From assembly GCF_038039535.1 (NCBI RefSeq), contig NZ_JBBPHP010000012.1, positions 62,001 to 126,000 of the forward strand: a stretch of 64,000 nt of DNA, written 5' to 3'. Numbering within the stretch: the stretch's first letter is position 1; each line of letters starts with the position of its first letter. Source of the stretch: Catalinimonas sp038039535. Its GTDB lineage: Bacteria > Bacteroidota > Bacteroidia > Cytophagales > Cyclobacteriaceae. Positions 26,361-34,925 of the stretch are shown piece after piece. Below the pieces are notes generated by a model. It was not told the origin of the DNA and did not search any database. It was given only the letters and a program-made list of their open reading frames with translations. A program made the translations under genes and the position numbers.

Positions 26361-26915
26361 ATGAGCTTTTTGGATGTGCACAAGATAGCAGTCAGCTTAC
26401 GAAAGTATCGCCAGTGGCACCGGTGGATTGGGATTAGTATTACTATTCTCCTTTTGTTCAGCAGTTTTACTGGAATATTACTTGCCTGGAAAAAAGATAT
26501 ATCGCTCTTACAACCTCCCACTCAAAAGAGCAGTATTCAGTCATCAGCCAGTTGGCTTTCTATCAATGAAATTGCTCAACGGGCAGAAAACGCGCTATTA
26601 AACCATGTGCAGTTAGCAGAAGTAAGTATTGATAGAATGGATGTACGTCCTGACAAGGGAATTGTGAAGGTAAATTTTGTACAAGGTTACTGGGAAGTGC
26701 AGGTTGATGGATATAATGGCGAAATTTTATCTATTGCCCGTCGGCATTCTGACTGGATAGAGCAAATACATGATGGCTCAATTATCAGTGACTTATTCAA
26801 GCTTTTATCTATGAATGTGCTAGGTATTGGTTTACTTATTCTTATGGCTTCAGGTATATGGCTGTGGTTCGGACCTAAAAAAATTCGTAAAATGAAAAAA
26901 AGACAGCAAGCATGA
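26361..26915 (+). CDS. PepSY-associated membrane protein
   Basis: 184 residues from ATG 26361; a TTG 12 codons upstream is less likely. An N-terminal amphipathic part (VSLRKYRQWHRWIGIS) leads to a first membrane helix, then a periplasmic PepSY domain (about 60-130, with VNFVQGYWEVQVDGYNGEI and the DWIEQIHDG helix), and a second helix (about 145-165) that ends in IWLWFGPKK. The design is that of short PepSY-TM proteins often linked to iron or heme uptake and ferric reduction; no such genes lie next to it here. It follows the Gfo/Idh gene by 38 bases. Confidence 0.85.
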   Translation: MSFLDVHKIAVSLRKYRQWHRWIGISITILLLFSSFTGILLAWKKDISLLQPPTQKSSIQSSASWLSINEIAQRAENALLNHVQLAEVSIDRMDVRPDKGIVKVNFVQGYWEVQVDGYNGEILSIARRHSDWIEQIHDGSIISDLFKLLSMNVLGIGLLILMASGIWLWFGPKKIRKMKKRQQA

Positions 26916-26966
26916 ACAATATGTTATATTTTTGTCTTGATTAAACATATGAACATTGATCCAATT

Positions 26967-27521
26967 ATGAACCGTATATTCACTTTTCTGACCACTTTGA
27001 TATTTTTAGGAATATGCTTTACTGCTTGTTCTCCCTCCAAAACTATCGGTACTCAGCGGGATGATGTGTATAATGAAAATATTGAAAGTCTACGCGTAAA
27101 TTATGCTGACTCTCTGGAAAAAGTTATAGAGAATTCTGACCAGGTCAGTACTACCATAACTTCACCGGAAACACCCTCACTGAGTGCTAATATCAATACG
27201 CAATATGACATTAATGACTCGCTAAATTATTTTTTGGCTGAGGTTACTGACCGTAATGCCGAAAACAACTCATATCAGGGATATACTGTGCAGGTGTATA
27301 CTGGAAACAGTAGAGAAAAGGCAAATGATGCAAAAAATATGGTTTATAGTATTTTACCAGAGGCCAGTCCCACTATCACTTTTGACCCTCCAAACTATAA
27401 AGTAAAAGTAGGAGAATTTGTGGATCGCCTGGAGGCACAACCTACTTATTCTGCACTCAAAGGCAATTTTCCAGTAGTACTTATTGTTCCTGAAAGATTT
27501 CGTATCAACAAAGAAAACTAG
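26967..27521 (+). CDS. SPOR-domain lipoprotein
   Basis: 184 residues from ATG 26967, chosen because it gives a clean lipoprotein signal (NRIFTFLTTLIFLGICFTAC, lipobox FTAC). A low-complexity linker precedes a C-terminal SPOR-like domain (about 112-178) with GYTVQVYTGNSREKANDAK and YKVKVGEFVDRLEA. SPOR domains bind glycan strands of peptidoglycan without stem peptides, and many act at the division site. The protein is probably anchored in the outer membrane and reaches into the wall. It lies just ahead of the M20 amidohydrolase gene, with 26 bases between. Confidence 0.83.
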   Translation: MNRIFTFLTTLIFLGICFTACSPSKTIGTQRDDVYNENIESLRVNYADSLEKVIENSDQVSTTITSPETPSLSANINTQYDINDSLNYFLAEVTDRNAENNSYQGYTVQVYTGNSREKANDAKNMVYSILPEASPTITFDPPNYKVKVGEFVDRLEAQPTYSALKGNFPVVLIVPERFRINKEN

Positions 27522-27547
27522 TTACTGCTGTTCCCTTTTACCTCACT

Positions 27548-28744
27548 ATGGATATCAAAGAAAAAATAAAATCTTTAGCTCAGGAGTACGCTCCTGAAAT
27601 TGTAAAAATAAGAAGACATCTCCACGCTCACCCTGAGTTATCTTTTCAGGAATATGAAACTGCAAAATATGTAGCCGAAAGACTTAAATCTTTTGGTATC
27701 ACCCCAACCGAAGGAGTTGCAGAGACAGGTCTTACCGCACTTATTGAAGGCAAAAACCCTCAAAAAAAAGTAATCGCATTAAGGGCAGATATGGATGCAT
27801 TGCCCATAGAGGAAACCAATGAGGTACCTTATAAGTCTACAAAGAGTGGCGTAATGCATGCCTGTGGACATGACGTACATACTTCCTCTCTTTTAGGTAC
27901 AGCTCAAGTGCTAAATCAACTCAAAGAACATTTTGAAGGGAGTGTAAAGCTAATTTTTCAACCTGGAGAAGAGAAGATACCCGGTGGCGCTTCGCTTATG
28001 ATCAAAGATGGAGCCTTGGAATCCCCTAAACCAGACCATATTTTCGGTCAGCATGTACTTCCGCACTTGCCCGCTGGAAAAGTGGGGTTTCGTGAAGGGA
28101 TGTATATGGCCAGTGCAGATGAGATATACTTCACTGTAAAAGGCAAAGGTGGCCATGCTGCCATGCCGGAAAAAAATATTGACCCTGTACTTATTACTTC
28201 ACATATTATTGTTGCTCTTCAGCAGATTGTAAGCCGGCATGCCAGTCCTAAAATGCCCACCGTTTTATCTTTTGGAAGAGTAGAAGCGGACGGGGCTACC
28301 AATGTAATTCCTAACGAAGTAAAAGTAGAAGGAACATTTCGCACCATGGATGAAGAGTGGCGGGCCAAAGCACATCATAGAATGCGCGCTATTGCTGAAA
28401 GTCTGGCAGAAGGTATGGGTGGAAGTTGCGAGTTTGAAATTAGAAAAGGTTATCCATTTCTAAAGAACAGCCCTGAGCTTACACAAAGAGCACGAAACTA
28501 TGCAATTGATTTTTTAGGAAATGAGAATGTGGTGGATCTTGATCTGTGGATGGCAGCTGAGGATTTCTCTTACTATACCCAGGTAGCCGATGCATGTTTT
28601 TATCGGCTAGGTACAGGCAATGAAGCCAGGGGCATTACTTCTTCAGTACATACCCCCACTTTCGATATTGATGAGGATGCTCTAAAAACTGGCGTGAGTC
28701 TTATGAGTTGGATTACCATACAGGAACTCATGCGCCAAGAATAA
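27548..28744 (+). CDS. M20-family amidohydrolase (N-acyl amino acid hydrolase type)
   Basis: 398 residues. The N-terminus has the family motif IRRHLHAHPELSFQEYETA; metal ligands are visible in MHACGHDVHT (about 103-112) and EEKIPGGA (about 140-147); the lid domain lies near 185-300. It would split N-acyl amino acids, hippurate-like or indole-acetyl conjugates, in the cytoplasm as there is no signal peptide. The 3' end overlaps by 17 bases a small convergent membrane-protein ORF. Confidence 0.93.
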   Translation: MDIKEKIKSLAQEYAPEIVKIRRHLHAHPELSFQEYETAKYVAERLKSFGITPTEGVAETGLTALIEGKNPQKKVIALRADMDALPIEETNEVPYKSTKSGVMHACGHDVHTSSLLGTAQVLNQLKEHFEGSVKLIFQPGEEKIPGGASLMIKDGALESPKPDHIFGQHVLPHLPAGKVGFREGMYMASADEIYFTVKGKGGHAAMPEKNIDPVLITSHIIVALQQIVSRHASPKMPTVLSFGRVEADGATNVIPNEVKVEGTFRTMDEEWRAKAHHRMRAIAESLAEGMGGSCEFEIRKGYPFLKNSPELTQRARNYAIDFLGNENVVDLDLWMAAEDFSYYTQVADACFYRLGTGNEARGITSSVHTPTFDIDEDALKTGVSLMSWITIQELMRQE

Positions 28745-28877
28745 ACTGTAATGAGATTGCCAATAACAAGTAAATAACAAATAGTAGCCAGTAAAATGGC
28801 CTCGCTTTCTTTTTTGACTTACCAAAAATGTAATTGTCTAATCCGAATTTGAAACGACTTTCATATGGTGTTTTCAT
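28728..28877 (-). CDS. Putative 49-residue single-pass membrane protein
   Basis: Fifty codons run from ATG (28877) to TGA. The product has a basic, soluble start (MKTPYESRFKFGLDNYIFGK, then SKKKARP) and one membrane helix (about 28-46, FYWLLFVIYLLLAISLQFI) that obeys the positive-inside rule. It overlaps the 3' end of the M20 gene by 17 bases, tail to tail. It is shorter than usual gene-calling cut-offs. The strong composition contrast between the two halves argues for a real protein; no family is recognised. Confidence 0.5.
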   Translation of the reverse strand: MKTPYESRFKFGLDNYIFGKSKKKARPFYWLLFVIYLLLAISLQFILGA

Positions 28878-29386
28878 GGTTCTAATCTTTTAAATAAATT
28901 TCAAAAAAAGCAGTGATATATTCATATGCATATCATTTGAAAACTTACAAACACTACCTATCTCACAGATATTTTTTTTCTTATAAGCCAGCATGATAAT
29001 ACCAAAACTTGAATTTTAAGGAGAAAAGTAAATCGAATATAAGCAATTTTCATGTAAATTTCCTCAGCCTTCTAGTCCCAATCATCCGATCCAACTTTTT
29101 TTTCAAGGGATTTGACAAAAAAATAGGTACTGTAACAAGCATTTTTGTCAAGAAAAAAAGTCCTTGAGCTAATCAGACTAAACACCAGGTGATTTGTTTG
29201 TACTTTTTAGATAGAAATAAATTTCTTTGAGGGTAAAAAATTGTATATGAGTAAAATTATATATAATATTACATTAATCATATAAAATAACTAATTGAAG
29301 ATTTTAAGCTAAATATAGTTATTTGAAAAATAGCAAATTAGTGACAGTCTGCTCCAATGATAGTACTGTCGTGTAACTTAAAAAAA
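28878..29386. other. Gene-free AT-rich stretch
   Basis: No ORF with protein-like composition. It should hold the promoters of the small minus-strand membrane gene (left end) and of the two small plus-strand ORFs (right end); I could not fix either. A short ATATGCATAT palindrome lies near 28925-28934. Confidence 0.45.
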
Positions 29387-29542
29387 ATGAGGAAGCCTAA
29401 TATTTACGAATTAAACCAGCTTATCAACGAATTAGCTAATATTCGGATTGCATACGACTCACATATTTCGCGAGCTATAAAAGCTATAGAGCTTTTTGAA
29501 GAGTTGAAAAACCATTCTACTAATCTAGTTATGCAAGGTTGA
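29387..29542 (+). CDS. Small helical protein of unknown function
   Basis: 51 residues from ATG 29387; an in-frame start at 29357 would add ten less protein-like residues. The sequence (MRKPNIYELNQLINELANI and so on) is a charged, amphipathic helix followed by a second one, with no cysteine and no signal peptide. Composition is protein-like, but length is short and there is no recognisable family. It is followed 41 bases later by another small ORF on the same strand. Confidence 0.4.
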   Translation: MRKPNIYELNQLINELANIRIAYDSHISRAIKAIELFEELKNHSTNLVMQG

Positions 29543-29583
29543 AGCTTTCAACTTTTTGCAATAGGTCTCTTAAAAAAAAGTTT

Positions 29584-29748
29584 ATGGAAGAAAAAATCCC
29601 GACTGCTGAAGTCAAGCTAATTAATGTTCAAGCCTTCAAAGAAACCCATGGACTTTACATTAACGGGCACTTGTGTCATCTAGGTACAGAAGCAGAATGT
29701 ACTTTTATGAAGCTCTCAGTTCTTGGTGAAGGGAGAGTAAATGTTTGA
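29584..29748 (+). CDS. Small soluble protein of unknown function
   Basis: 54 residues from ATG 29584; an in-frame start at 29539 is possible but begins with a poor-looking segment. The product is mixed alpha/beta in character (IPTAEVKLINVQAFKET, then LYINGHLCHLGTEAECTFM), with two cysteines. No family recognised. Its end faces the 3' end of the PiT-like permease gene, 37 bases away. Confidence 0.4.
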   Translation: MEEKIPTAEVKLINVQAFKETHGLYINGHLCHLGTEAECTFMKLSVLGEGRVNV

Positions 29749-29785
29749 TATTAATAATTGATTTTATAAAACATTTTTATTTTAC

Positions 29786-30940
29786 TTATTCAATAAGCTG
29801 GATAAGCTGGTCTCTAAATTGTGGATTTACTGAGGTTGCGATAATTACAGAAATGATCAATCCAATCGTTGCCAGTCCTAAATCTTTACCTATCATCACA
29901 AATGCCTGTTTGATTCTCTTCTTTTTGGATTTGCTTTTTGCTTTTTCTCTTATCCTAAAACCTAGTTCTCTTCCCCCCAGAAGTCCGATAAACACCCAAG
30001 TAGTACTCATAGGAATAACACTAACAAATAGCTTATAAACCAAAATAAGAGCATAGACAAAATCAATGATAGTGGCAGAACGAATGTCTCTTACTTCACT
30101 TTTTTCATTTACAATATCCTGAATTTTATCTCCTTTCAGGTAAAAAATAAGTCCTAGTCCTAGAAAAACAACTGAGGCAAAACCAATAAATTGAAAAGTA
30201 TCTAATGTCCTTGGAAGGTAAATCGCGATATTTGCTGCATCTTGCATGATCCATACTGACCATAAAGTTCCGCTGGTAATCCACTGTGCAGCAACCCACC
30301 ATTGAGCGGGCTTTCCTTTAAAGTACTTAGCAGTCAAACGACTTATAGCTAACCATACGATTAGTCCTAAAGCAAAAGCCATAAAATAGGCATTTATACT
30401 TTTGCCAATCACCGAACCCACAGCTCCAGGGCTAACTGCAAAGCTGCTTAGCAGAAGAAAAGTGGTAGAAACCGGCATCCTGAGCCGAGTCAATACTAAT
30501 AGAAATATAGGCGCAGCAATCTGAAGAAATGCAAACTCATCCGGCTGAGGAAATGCCAATGTTCCATTGTCGTCAGTAGCTTGAAGTCTACCGTAGGTTA
30601 CGTCACCGTTGTTTACTACCCACCCAATGGTAACAGTAAGTAAAAAAATACCGCCAATATATAGCCATAAAATGTACCATTTACGGTCAGCATTGGAAGC
30701 AATGAAAGTACCGATAGTTTGAATACTATCGTTAGACACGGCGGAGTAAGCTGCTAATACAAACCCAAACCACATAGCTACTCCGGTAAAAGGGTAAATT
30801 ACACCTGCTATTAAAAATAAGAAAGCAGTGATTATGATGAACTTCTTTTCTTCCTTGAAGATATCAAAAAGCTGATAAATGAGCTCTCTGAATTGATTTG
30901 AGTTGATCTTCTTATTTTTATTCTTTTTTGTCTTAGGCAT
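29786..30940 (-). CDS. PiT-family-like inorganic phosphate permease (divergent)
   Basis: 384 residues with about nine membrane helices. The internal twofold repeat of PiT transporters can be seen: NDSIQTIGTF (70-79) and QDAANIAIYLP (233-243) stand where the GANDVAN-type signatures lie, and PVSTT (156-160) and PMSTT (310-314) match the second conserved motif of each half. The leading GA of both signatures is changed (VSND, MQDA), so substrate or coupling may differ from phosphate/H+. N- and C-terminal ends are lysine-rich. The gene stands alone, with no PhoU-like neighbour. Confidence 0.68.
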   Translation of the reverse strand: MPKTKKNKNKKINSNQFRELIYQLFDIFKEEKKFIIITAFLFLIAGVIYPFTGVAMWFGFVLAAYSAVSNDSIQTIGTFIASNADRKWYILWLYIGGIFLLTVTIGWVVNNGDVTYGRLQATDDNGTLAFPQPDEFAFLQIAAPIFLLVLTRLRMPVSTTFLLLSSFAVSPGAVGSVIGKSINAYFMAFALGLIVWLAISRLTAKYFKGKPAQWWVAAQWITSGTLWSVWIMQDAANIAIYLPRTLDTFQFIGFASVVFLGLGLIFYLKGDKIQDIVNEKSEVRDIRSATIIDFVYALILVYKLFVSVIPMSTTWVFIGLLGGRELGFRIREKAKSKSKKKRIKQAFVMIGKDLGLATIGLIISVIIATSVNPQFRDQLIQLIE

Positions 30941-31224
30941 TATTTCAGCTATCAGATAGGACGATAATGTATTTAACTTTGCTTTTACTCTTTCTAGCTA
31001 CAATCTCATAATTTCGGTACGCAGCAATTGGTGTAACACCGTACGTAATATTCAGCACGCAAAGTTAAAAAGACCCGTTAAAGGATTGGTAATCTTAGTA
31101 TTATATTTATGTTAACTTTATAGACTGCACTTTAGTAGAAATCTTGTAAAATAGTTTCTAAATACCTTCCAATAAGTAAGGAGAGTGTTAATTTTGAGTG
31201 AAATATTTAGAACAATATACGTTA

Positions 31225-32463
31225 ATGATTGACTATCAGAATTTTGTACTGGATAATGGGCTGAAAGTTTATGTACATCAAGACATTACCCTACCCACCG
31301 CTACAGTTAACTTATTGTATGATGTAGGTTCGCGTGATGAGGATGAAAATAAAACTGGTTTTGCACACTTGTTTGAACATTTGATGTTTGGTGGCTCAAT
31401 CAATATACCTTCTTTTGACGAACCTCTTCAACTTGTAGGAGGTGAAAATAATGCATTTACCAGTCCTGATATTACCAATTATTATGTGAGTCTCCCATCA
31501 GATAACCTGGAAACTGCTTTCTGGCTTGAATCTGATCGTATGCTAAGCCTCTCTTTTGATCCAAAAGTCCTGGAAGTTCAACGTAAAGTTGTGATAGAGG
31601 AATATAAGCAGCAATACCTCAACCAACCCTACGGTGATGCTTATATGAAGCTGAAAGCATTGGCTTATAAAGTTCATCCGTATCGCTGGGCTACCATAGG
31701 TAAGGATATTCATCATATAGAAAATGCAAGTATGGAAGACGTTAAGCATTTCTTCCATAAGTTTTACATCCCTAACAATGCCATTCTGGTAGTTTCAGGA
31801 AACGTTGTTTTTGATGATGTGCGTAGATTGGCTGAAAAATGGTTTGGACCAATTCCTGCAGGAGTAAGGTATAAACGTAATTTACCCCAAGAGCCAGTTC
31901 AGAAGGAAGCTCGTGTAAAACATATAGAAGCAGATGTACCTTTAGATGCTATCTATAAAGCATACCACGTACCCGGCCGGCTAAATCAGCATTATTATAC
32001 TGCTGACCTGTTGAGTGATGTATTAGGGAGGGGAAAATCATCTAGATTACATCAGGAATTAGTAAATAAGCGTCGTCTTTTTAGCAATATCAATGCTTAT
32101 ATAAGTGGCTCAATTGATCCAGGAACTCTTAATATTCATGGTAAATTAAGTAAAGACGTTAGCTTTCAGGAAGCAGAAGAAGGCATTGAGGAAGTAATTA
32201 AGACTGTGATAGAAGCCCCACTGGAGCAAGAAGAACTGCAAAAAGTAAAAAATCAGGCAGAAGCTTCTATAGTATTTTCTGAAATGGAACTTCTTAACCG
32301 CTCCATGAACCTTGCATATGCTGCTCTACTAGGTAATCCTGACCTTGTCAATCAAGAATCAGAACTTATTCAAAATGTATCAGCAGAGAGTATTCAGCAA
32401 ATAGCTAAAACTCACCTTGTGCAGGAAAATAGCAATACTGTCTACTACCATGCAAAACATTAA
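31225..32463 (+). CDS. M16-family zinc metallopeptidase
   Basis: 412 residues from ATG 31225; a GTG nine codons upstream is weaker because the family begins close to the strand FVLDNGLKVYVHQD. The inverted zinc motif HLFEH stands near residues 48-52, with the distal glutamate in VVIEEYKQQY about 75 residues on. Both halves of the clam-shell fold are present in one chain of usual length. No signal peptide is seen, so a cytoplasmic peptidase of the pitrilysin/MPP type is expected. The 3' end lies 6 bases from the convergent methyltransferase gene. Confidence 0.93.
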   Translation: MIDYQNFVLDNGLKVYVHQDITLPTATVNLLYDVGSRDEDENKTGFAHLFEHLMFGGSINIPSFDEPLQLVGGENNAFTSPDITNYYVSLPSDNLETAFWLESDRMLSLSFDPKVLEVQRKVVIEEYKQQYLNQPYGDAYMKLKALAYKVHPYRWATIGKDIHHIENASMEDVKHFFHKFYIPNNAILVVSGNVVFDDVRRLAEKWFGPIPAGVRYKRNLPQEPVQKEARVKHIEADVPLDAIYKAYHVPGRLNQHYYTADLLSDVLGRGKSSRLHQELVNKRRLFSNINAYISGSIDPGTLNIHGKLSKDVSFQEAEEGIEEVIKTVIEAPLEQEELQKVKNQAEASIVFSEMELLNRSMNLAYAALLGNPDLVNQESELIQNVSAESIQQIAKTHLVQENSNTVYYHAKH

Positions 32464-32469
32464 GAGTGG

Positions 32470-33225
32470 TTATGGTTTACCAAAAAACATGAGATGCTGT
32501 TTTGGTAAAACCTGCTTGTTTTCTATCAATTGCAGCCCGACCGCTTCCATTTCTTTTACAGCCTGAGCTTCAGTCATCTTATGTCTGGGTTTAATCATAA
32601 TACTCGGATCTTCTGCTTTGTATTCGGCCAGCACTACTTTTCCATCAGGAGTAAGAGAGGCCACTATATCTTGCATCATTTCCCGAGGGTGAGAAAATTC
32701 ATGATAAGCATCTACCATAAGTACCAAATCAACGCTGTTCTTGGGTAATGAGGGGTCTTCAACCGTTCCCAATATGGGCTCAATATTAGATACTTGCAGT
32801 TCTTTCATTTTAGAACGAATCATGTTCAACATCTCTGATTGAATGTCTACTGCCAACACTTTTCCCTTGGGAACTAAAGGGCTGATTCTGAAAGAAAAAT
32901 ATCCTGTACCTGCTCCGATATCAGCTACTATATTATCTTCCTCAAGTTCAAGTGCCTGAATTAACAAATCAGTTCTTTCTTCCTCTTTTCTATCTTCTCT
33001 TTCAAGCCAAGAAGCTCCTCTATGCCCCATCACCTGTGCTATATCCCTGCCCATGTAGTATTTTCCGGTTCCATCATCACTACTAGGTTCATGGTATTCA
33101 TAAAATTTGTCTGATGAGCCAGTAGTTGGGCTTTTATCTTCTACCTGACCACAAGATATATGTGAAATGAGTAAGAAAAGCAGACACATTATATCTAACT
33201 GGAAAACTGATTTGAGCTTTTTCAT
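32470..33225 (-). CDS. Exported (lipoprotein-type) SAM-dependent methyltransferase
   Basis: 251 residues from ATG 33225. This start is chosen because its ATGA overlaps the TGA of the upstream gene and because it yields a signal peptide (KKLKSVFQLDIMCLLFLLIS) ending in HISC with Cys25 as possible lipid anchor. A class I methyltransferase follows: motif I DIGAGTGYF (102-110), VDIQSEML, and DLVLMVDAYHEF (166-177). SAM is not expected in the periplasm, so an exported methyltransferase is odd; either it works before export, the signal acts as a membrane anchor, or a SAM supply exists. Fold assignment is firm, location is inference. Confidence 0.85.
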   Translation of the reverse strand: MKKLKSVFQLDIMCLLFLLISHISCGQVEDKSPTTGSSDKFYEYHEPSSDDGTGKYYMGRDIAQVMGHRGASWLEREDRKEEERTDLLIQALELEEDNIVADIGAGTGYFSFRISPLVPKGKVLAVDIQSEMLNMIRSKMKELQVSNIEPILGTVEDPSLPKNSVDLVLMVDAYHEFSHPREMMQDIVASLTPDGKVVLAEYKAEDPSIMIKPRHKMTEAQAVKEMEAVGLQLIENKQVLPKQHLMFFGKP

Positions 33226-33563
33226 AATAACTCTACCGTTGGATCCCAAAAAAGTTTTGCAAAGTCTTGCACCTGATCTTTTTCTACTTTTACACCTTCT
33301 TTTTCCAGCATCTTTTGCATGGTGTCGGGAGAGCCAAAATGATGTTTACCCGTAAGAAGCCCCTGTCGGTTTACTACTCGGTGGGCAGGTATATCAGGAT
33401 ATATATGAGCGTTATTCATTGCCCATCCCACCATTCGGGCGCTGCCTTTAGCCCCAAGATAATTTGCTATCGCACCATAGCTGGTTACTCTTCCCTGGGG
33501 TATAAGTTTCACCACTTCGTATACATTCTCAAAAAAATTAGATTTATCGCTCATCTTAACCAT
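33222..33563 (-). CDS. Alkyltransferase-like (Atl/MGMT-type) DNA-binding protein
   Basis: 113 residues (112 or fewer if the ATG at 33554 is used). It has the C-terminal O6-alkylguanine-DNA alkyltransferase fold: helix-turn-helix with GRVTSYGAIANYLG, the arginine-finger segment KGSARMVGWAMNNA, and PAHRVVN where true enzymes have PCHR. The active cysteine is thus Ala60, as in Atl proteins, which bind O6-alkylguanine and flag it to nucleotide excision repair in place of direct reversal. Its stop overlaps the start of the exported methyltransferase (ATGA), so the two are translationally coupled. Confidence 0.9.
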   Translation of the reverse strand: MVKMSDKSNFFENVYEVVKLIPQGRVTSYGAIANYLGAKGSARMVGWAMNNAHIYPDIPAHRVVNRQGLLTGKHHFGSPDTMQKMLEKEGVKVEKDQVQDFAKLFWDPTVELL

Positions 33564-33660
33564 TTAAACTGCTCACATGAAGATCAAAAAATAATTAAAA
33601 TAAACCTTTCAAGCTAAGCGTTTGGTTGAGGAGATAAAAGATACATTATATATTTGTTAA

Positions 33661-34245
33661 ATGATTGCACCTAAGATCAAAACCTTCGTAACTAACCATA
33701 GCTATCTTATTGCTATCTTATGCATCTCTATTTTGACAGCTTGTGCCAGTAACAAGAAAGTTGCTGACAAAAGAAGCAGACCTTCTTATCATAAAAACGA
33801 AAGAGCATATCCTATAGAGGAGAATCATAGAAATAGAGTAGCTGCTGAAAGTACTTCCCCAGTGGAAAAAGTAATTGCTACAGCCCGTTCTTATACCGGT
33901 GTTCCTTACCGATGGGGTGGGACTACCAGAGCAGGTATGGATTGCTCAGGTCTATTGATGACGTGTTTTCAGGCAGCAGATCTTAATCTTCCCCGGACTA
34001 CAGCAGAACAGATAAAAGTTGGTAAAGGTATAAGACTTTATGACCTGCAACCTGGTGATCTGGTCTTTTTTGCGGCAAAGAAAAGTAACCCTAACAAAGT
34101 TACCCATGTGGGTATGGTAACAGAAGTAAAGGACAAACACGACGTCCGATTTATTCATGCTTCTACCAAGCTTGGTGTAGTAGAAAATAACATTTATACT
34201 GATTATTATAGAAGAATCTTTATCAAAGCAAGACGTCCGTTTTGA
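33661..34245 (+). CDS. NlpC/P60 cell-wall peptidase lipoprotein
   Basis: 194 residues: lipoprotein signal (lipobox ILTAC, Cys28), a charged linker, then an NlpC/P60 domain (about 67-190). The catalytic set is complete: Cys95 in MDCSGLL, His149 in THVGMV, His166 in FIHAST. The GVPYRWGGTT motif is typical. It should cut D-gamma-glutamyl-diaminopimelate bonds of peptidoglycan from the inner face of the outer membrane or the periplasm. The promoter of the following tRNA gene begins inside its last codons. Confidence 0.94.
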   Translation: MIAPKIKTFVTNHSYLIAILCISILTACASNKKVADKRSRPSYHKNERAYPIEENHRNRVAAESTSPVEKVIATARSYTGVPYRWGGTTRAGMDCSGLLMTCFQAADLNLPRTTAEQIKVGKGIRLYDLQPGDLVFFAAKKSNPNKVTHVGMVTEVKDKHDVRFIHASTKLGVVENNIYTDYYRRIFIKARRPF

Positions 34246-34270
34246 GTTTTCAGATTTTTACCTAATTTTG
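34242..34270 (+). promoter_or_regulatory. Promoter of the tRNA-Ala gene
   Basis: TTG (34242-34244), an 18-base spacer, and TAATTTTG (34263-34270), a perfect TAnnTTTG. The -33 part overlaps the stop codon of the NlpC/P60 gene. The start point should be near 34277, about 25 bases before the tRNA. Confidence 0.65.
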
Positions 34271-34301
34271 CTGACCGTTCTTAAAGGGAACAGATATTTT
34301 T

Positions 34302-34376
<75 letters not shown>

Positions 34377-34386
34377 ACTGATTATC

Positions 34387-34425
34387 AAGGTGTTACAATC
34401 AATTTTGTAACACCTTTTATTTTTG
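34387..34425 (+). terminator. Terminator after tRNA-Ala
   Basis: AAGGTGTTACAA (34387-34398), loop TCAATT, TTGTAACACCTT (34405-34416), then TTATTTTT. Perfect 12-bp stem. Confidence 0.9.
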
Positions 34426-34925
34426 GGTAAAACTATTCTTTAGTTTGAACCAAAATATGACTGTGGATAAAAAGCAACCCAAGGCTTAAGTATCATTAAT
34501 TCCAGCACACCCTGGAAAGAGTTGTTGTAATTGGACAGTCAGAATCATTCCCCACACTATGCTAATTGCGTTTTCCACAAAAATTAACCAGGATACGAGG
34601 TGATATCAGGAAGTATTGAATTTGCTCACGTGTGATCTTAAAGACACTTTATAGAGAGTAACATAAAAGGTGAGCCTTTAGACAAATTTGGTTATGTTTA
34701 GGTAGTGTTTTACCCACTCTGAACTGTACCCATCAAACTCCTTCCATTTTATACATTTTTCAACTTTATTGAGTAATTTCAATCTTATTGATAGAATAAG
34801 TATAACCAGGAAAACTGCAGTATACACTTTAAAATCTATCGTTCATACTTTTCAAGCTAAAGTAAAGCATTGTTTCCTTAAGCTCAGAGGCTTTAATTTT
34901 TTAACAAACCCTAATATGAATAAAC
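34426..34925. other. Gene-free stretch upstream of the hybrid histidine kinase
   Basis: No ORF or RNA structure recognised over 500 bases. It presumably contains the leader and promoter of the kinase gene; no TTG/TAnnTTTG pair with good spacing was found. Confidence 0.45.
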
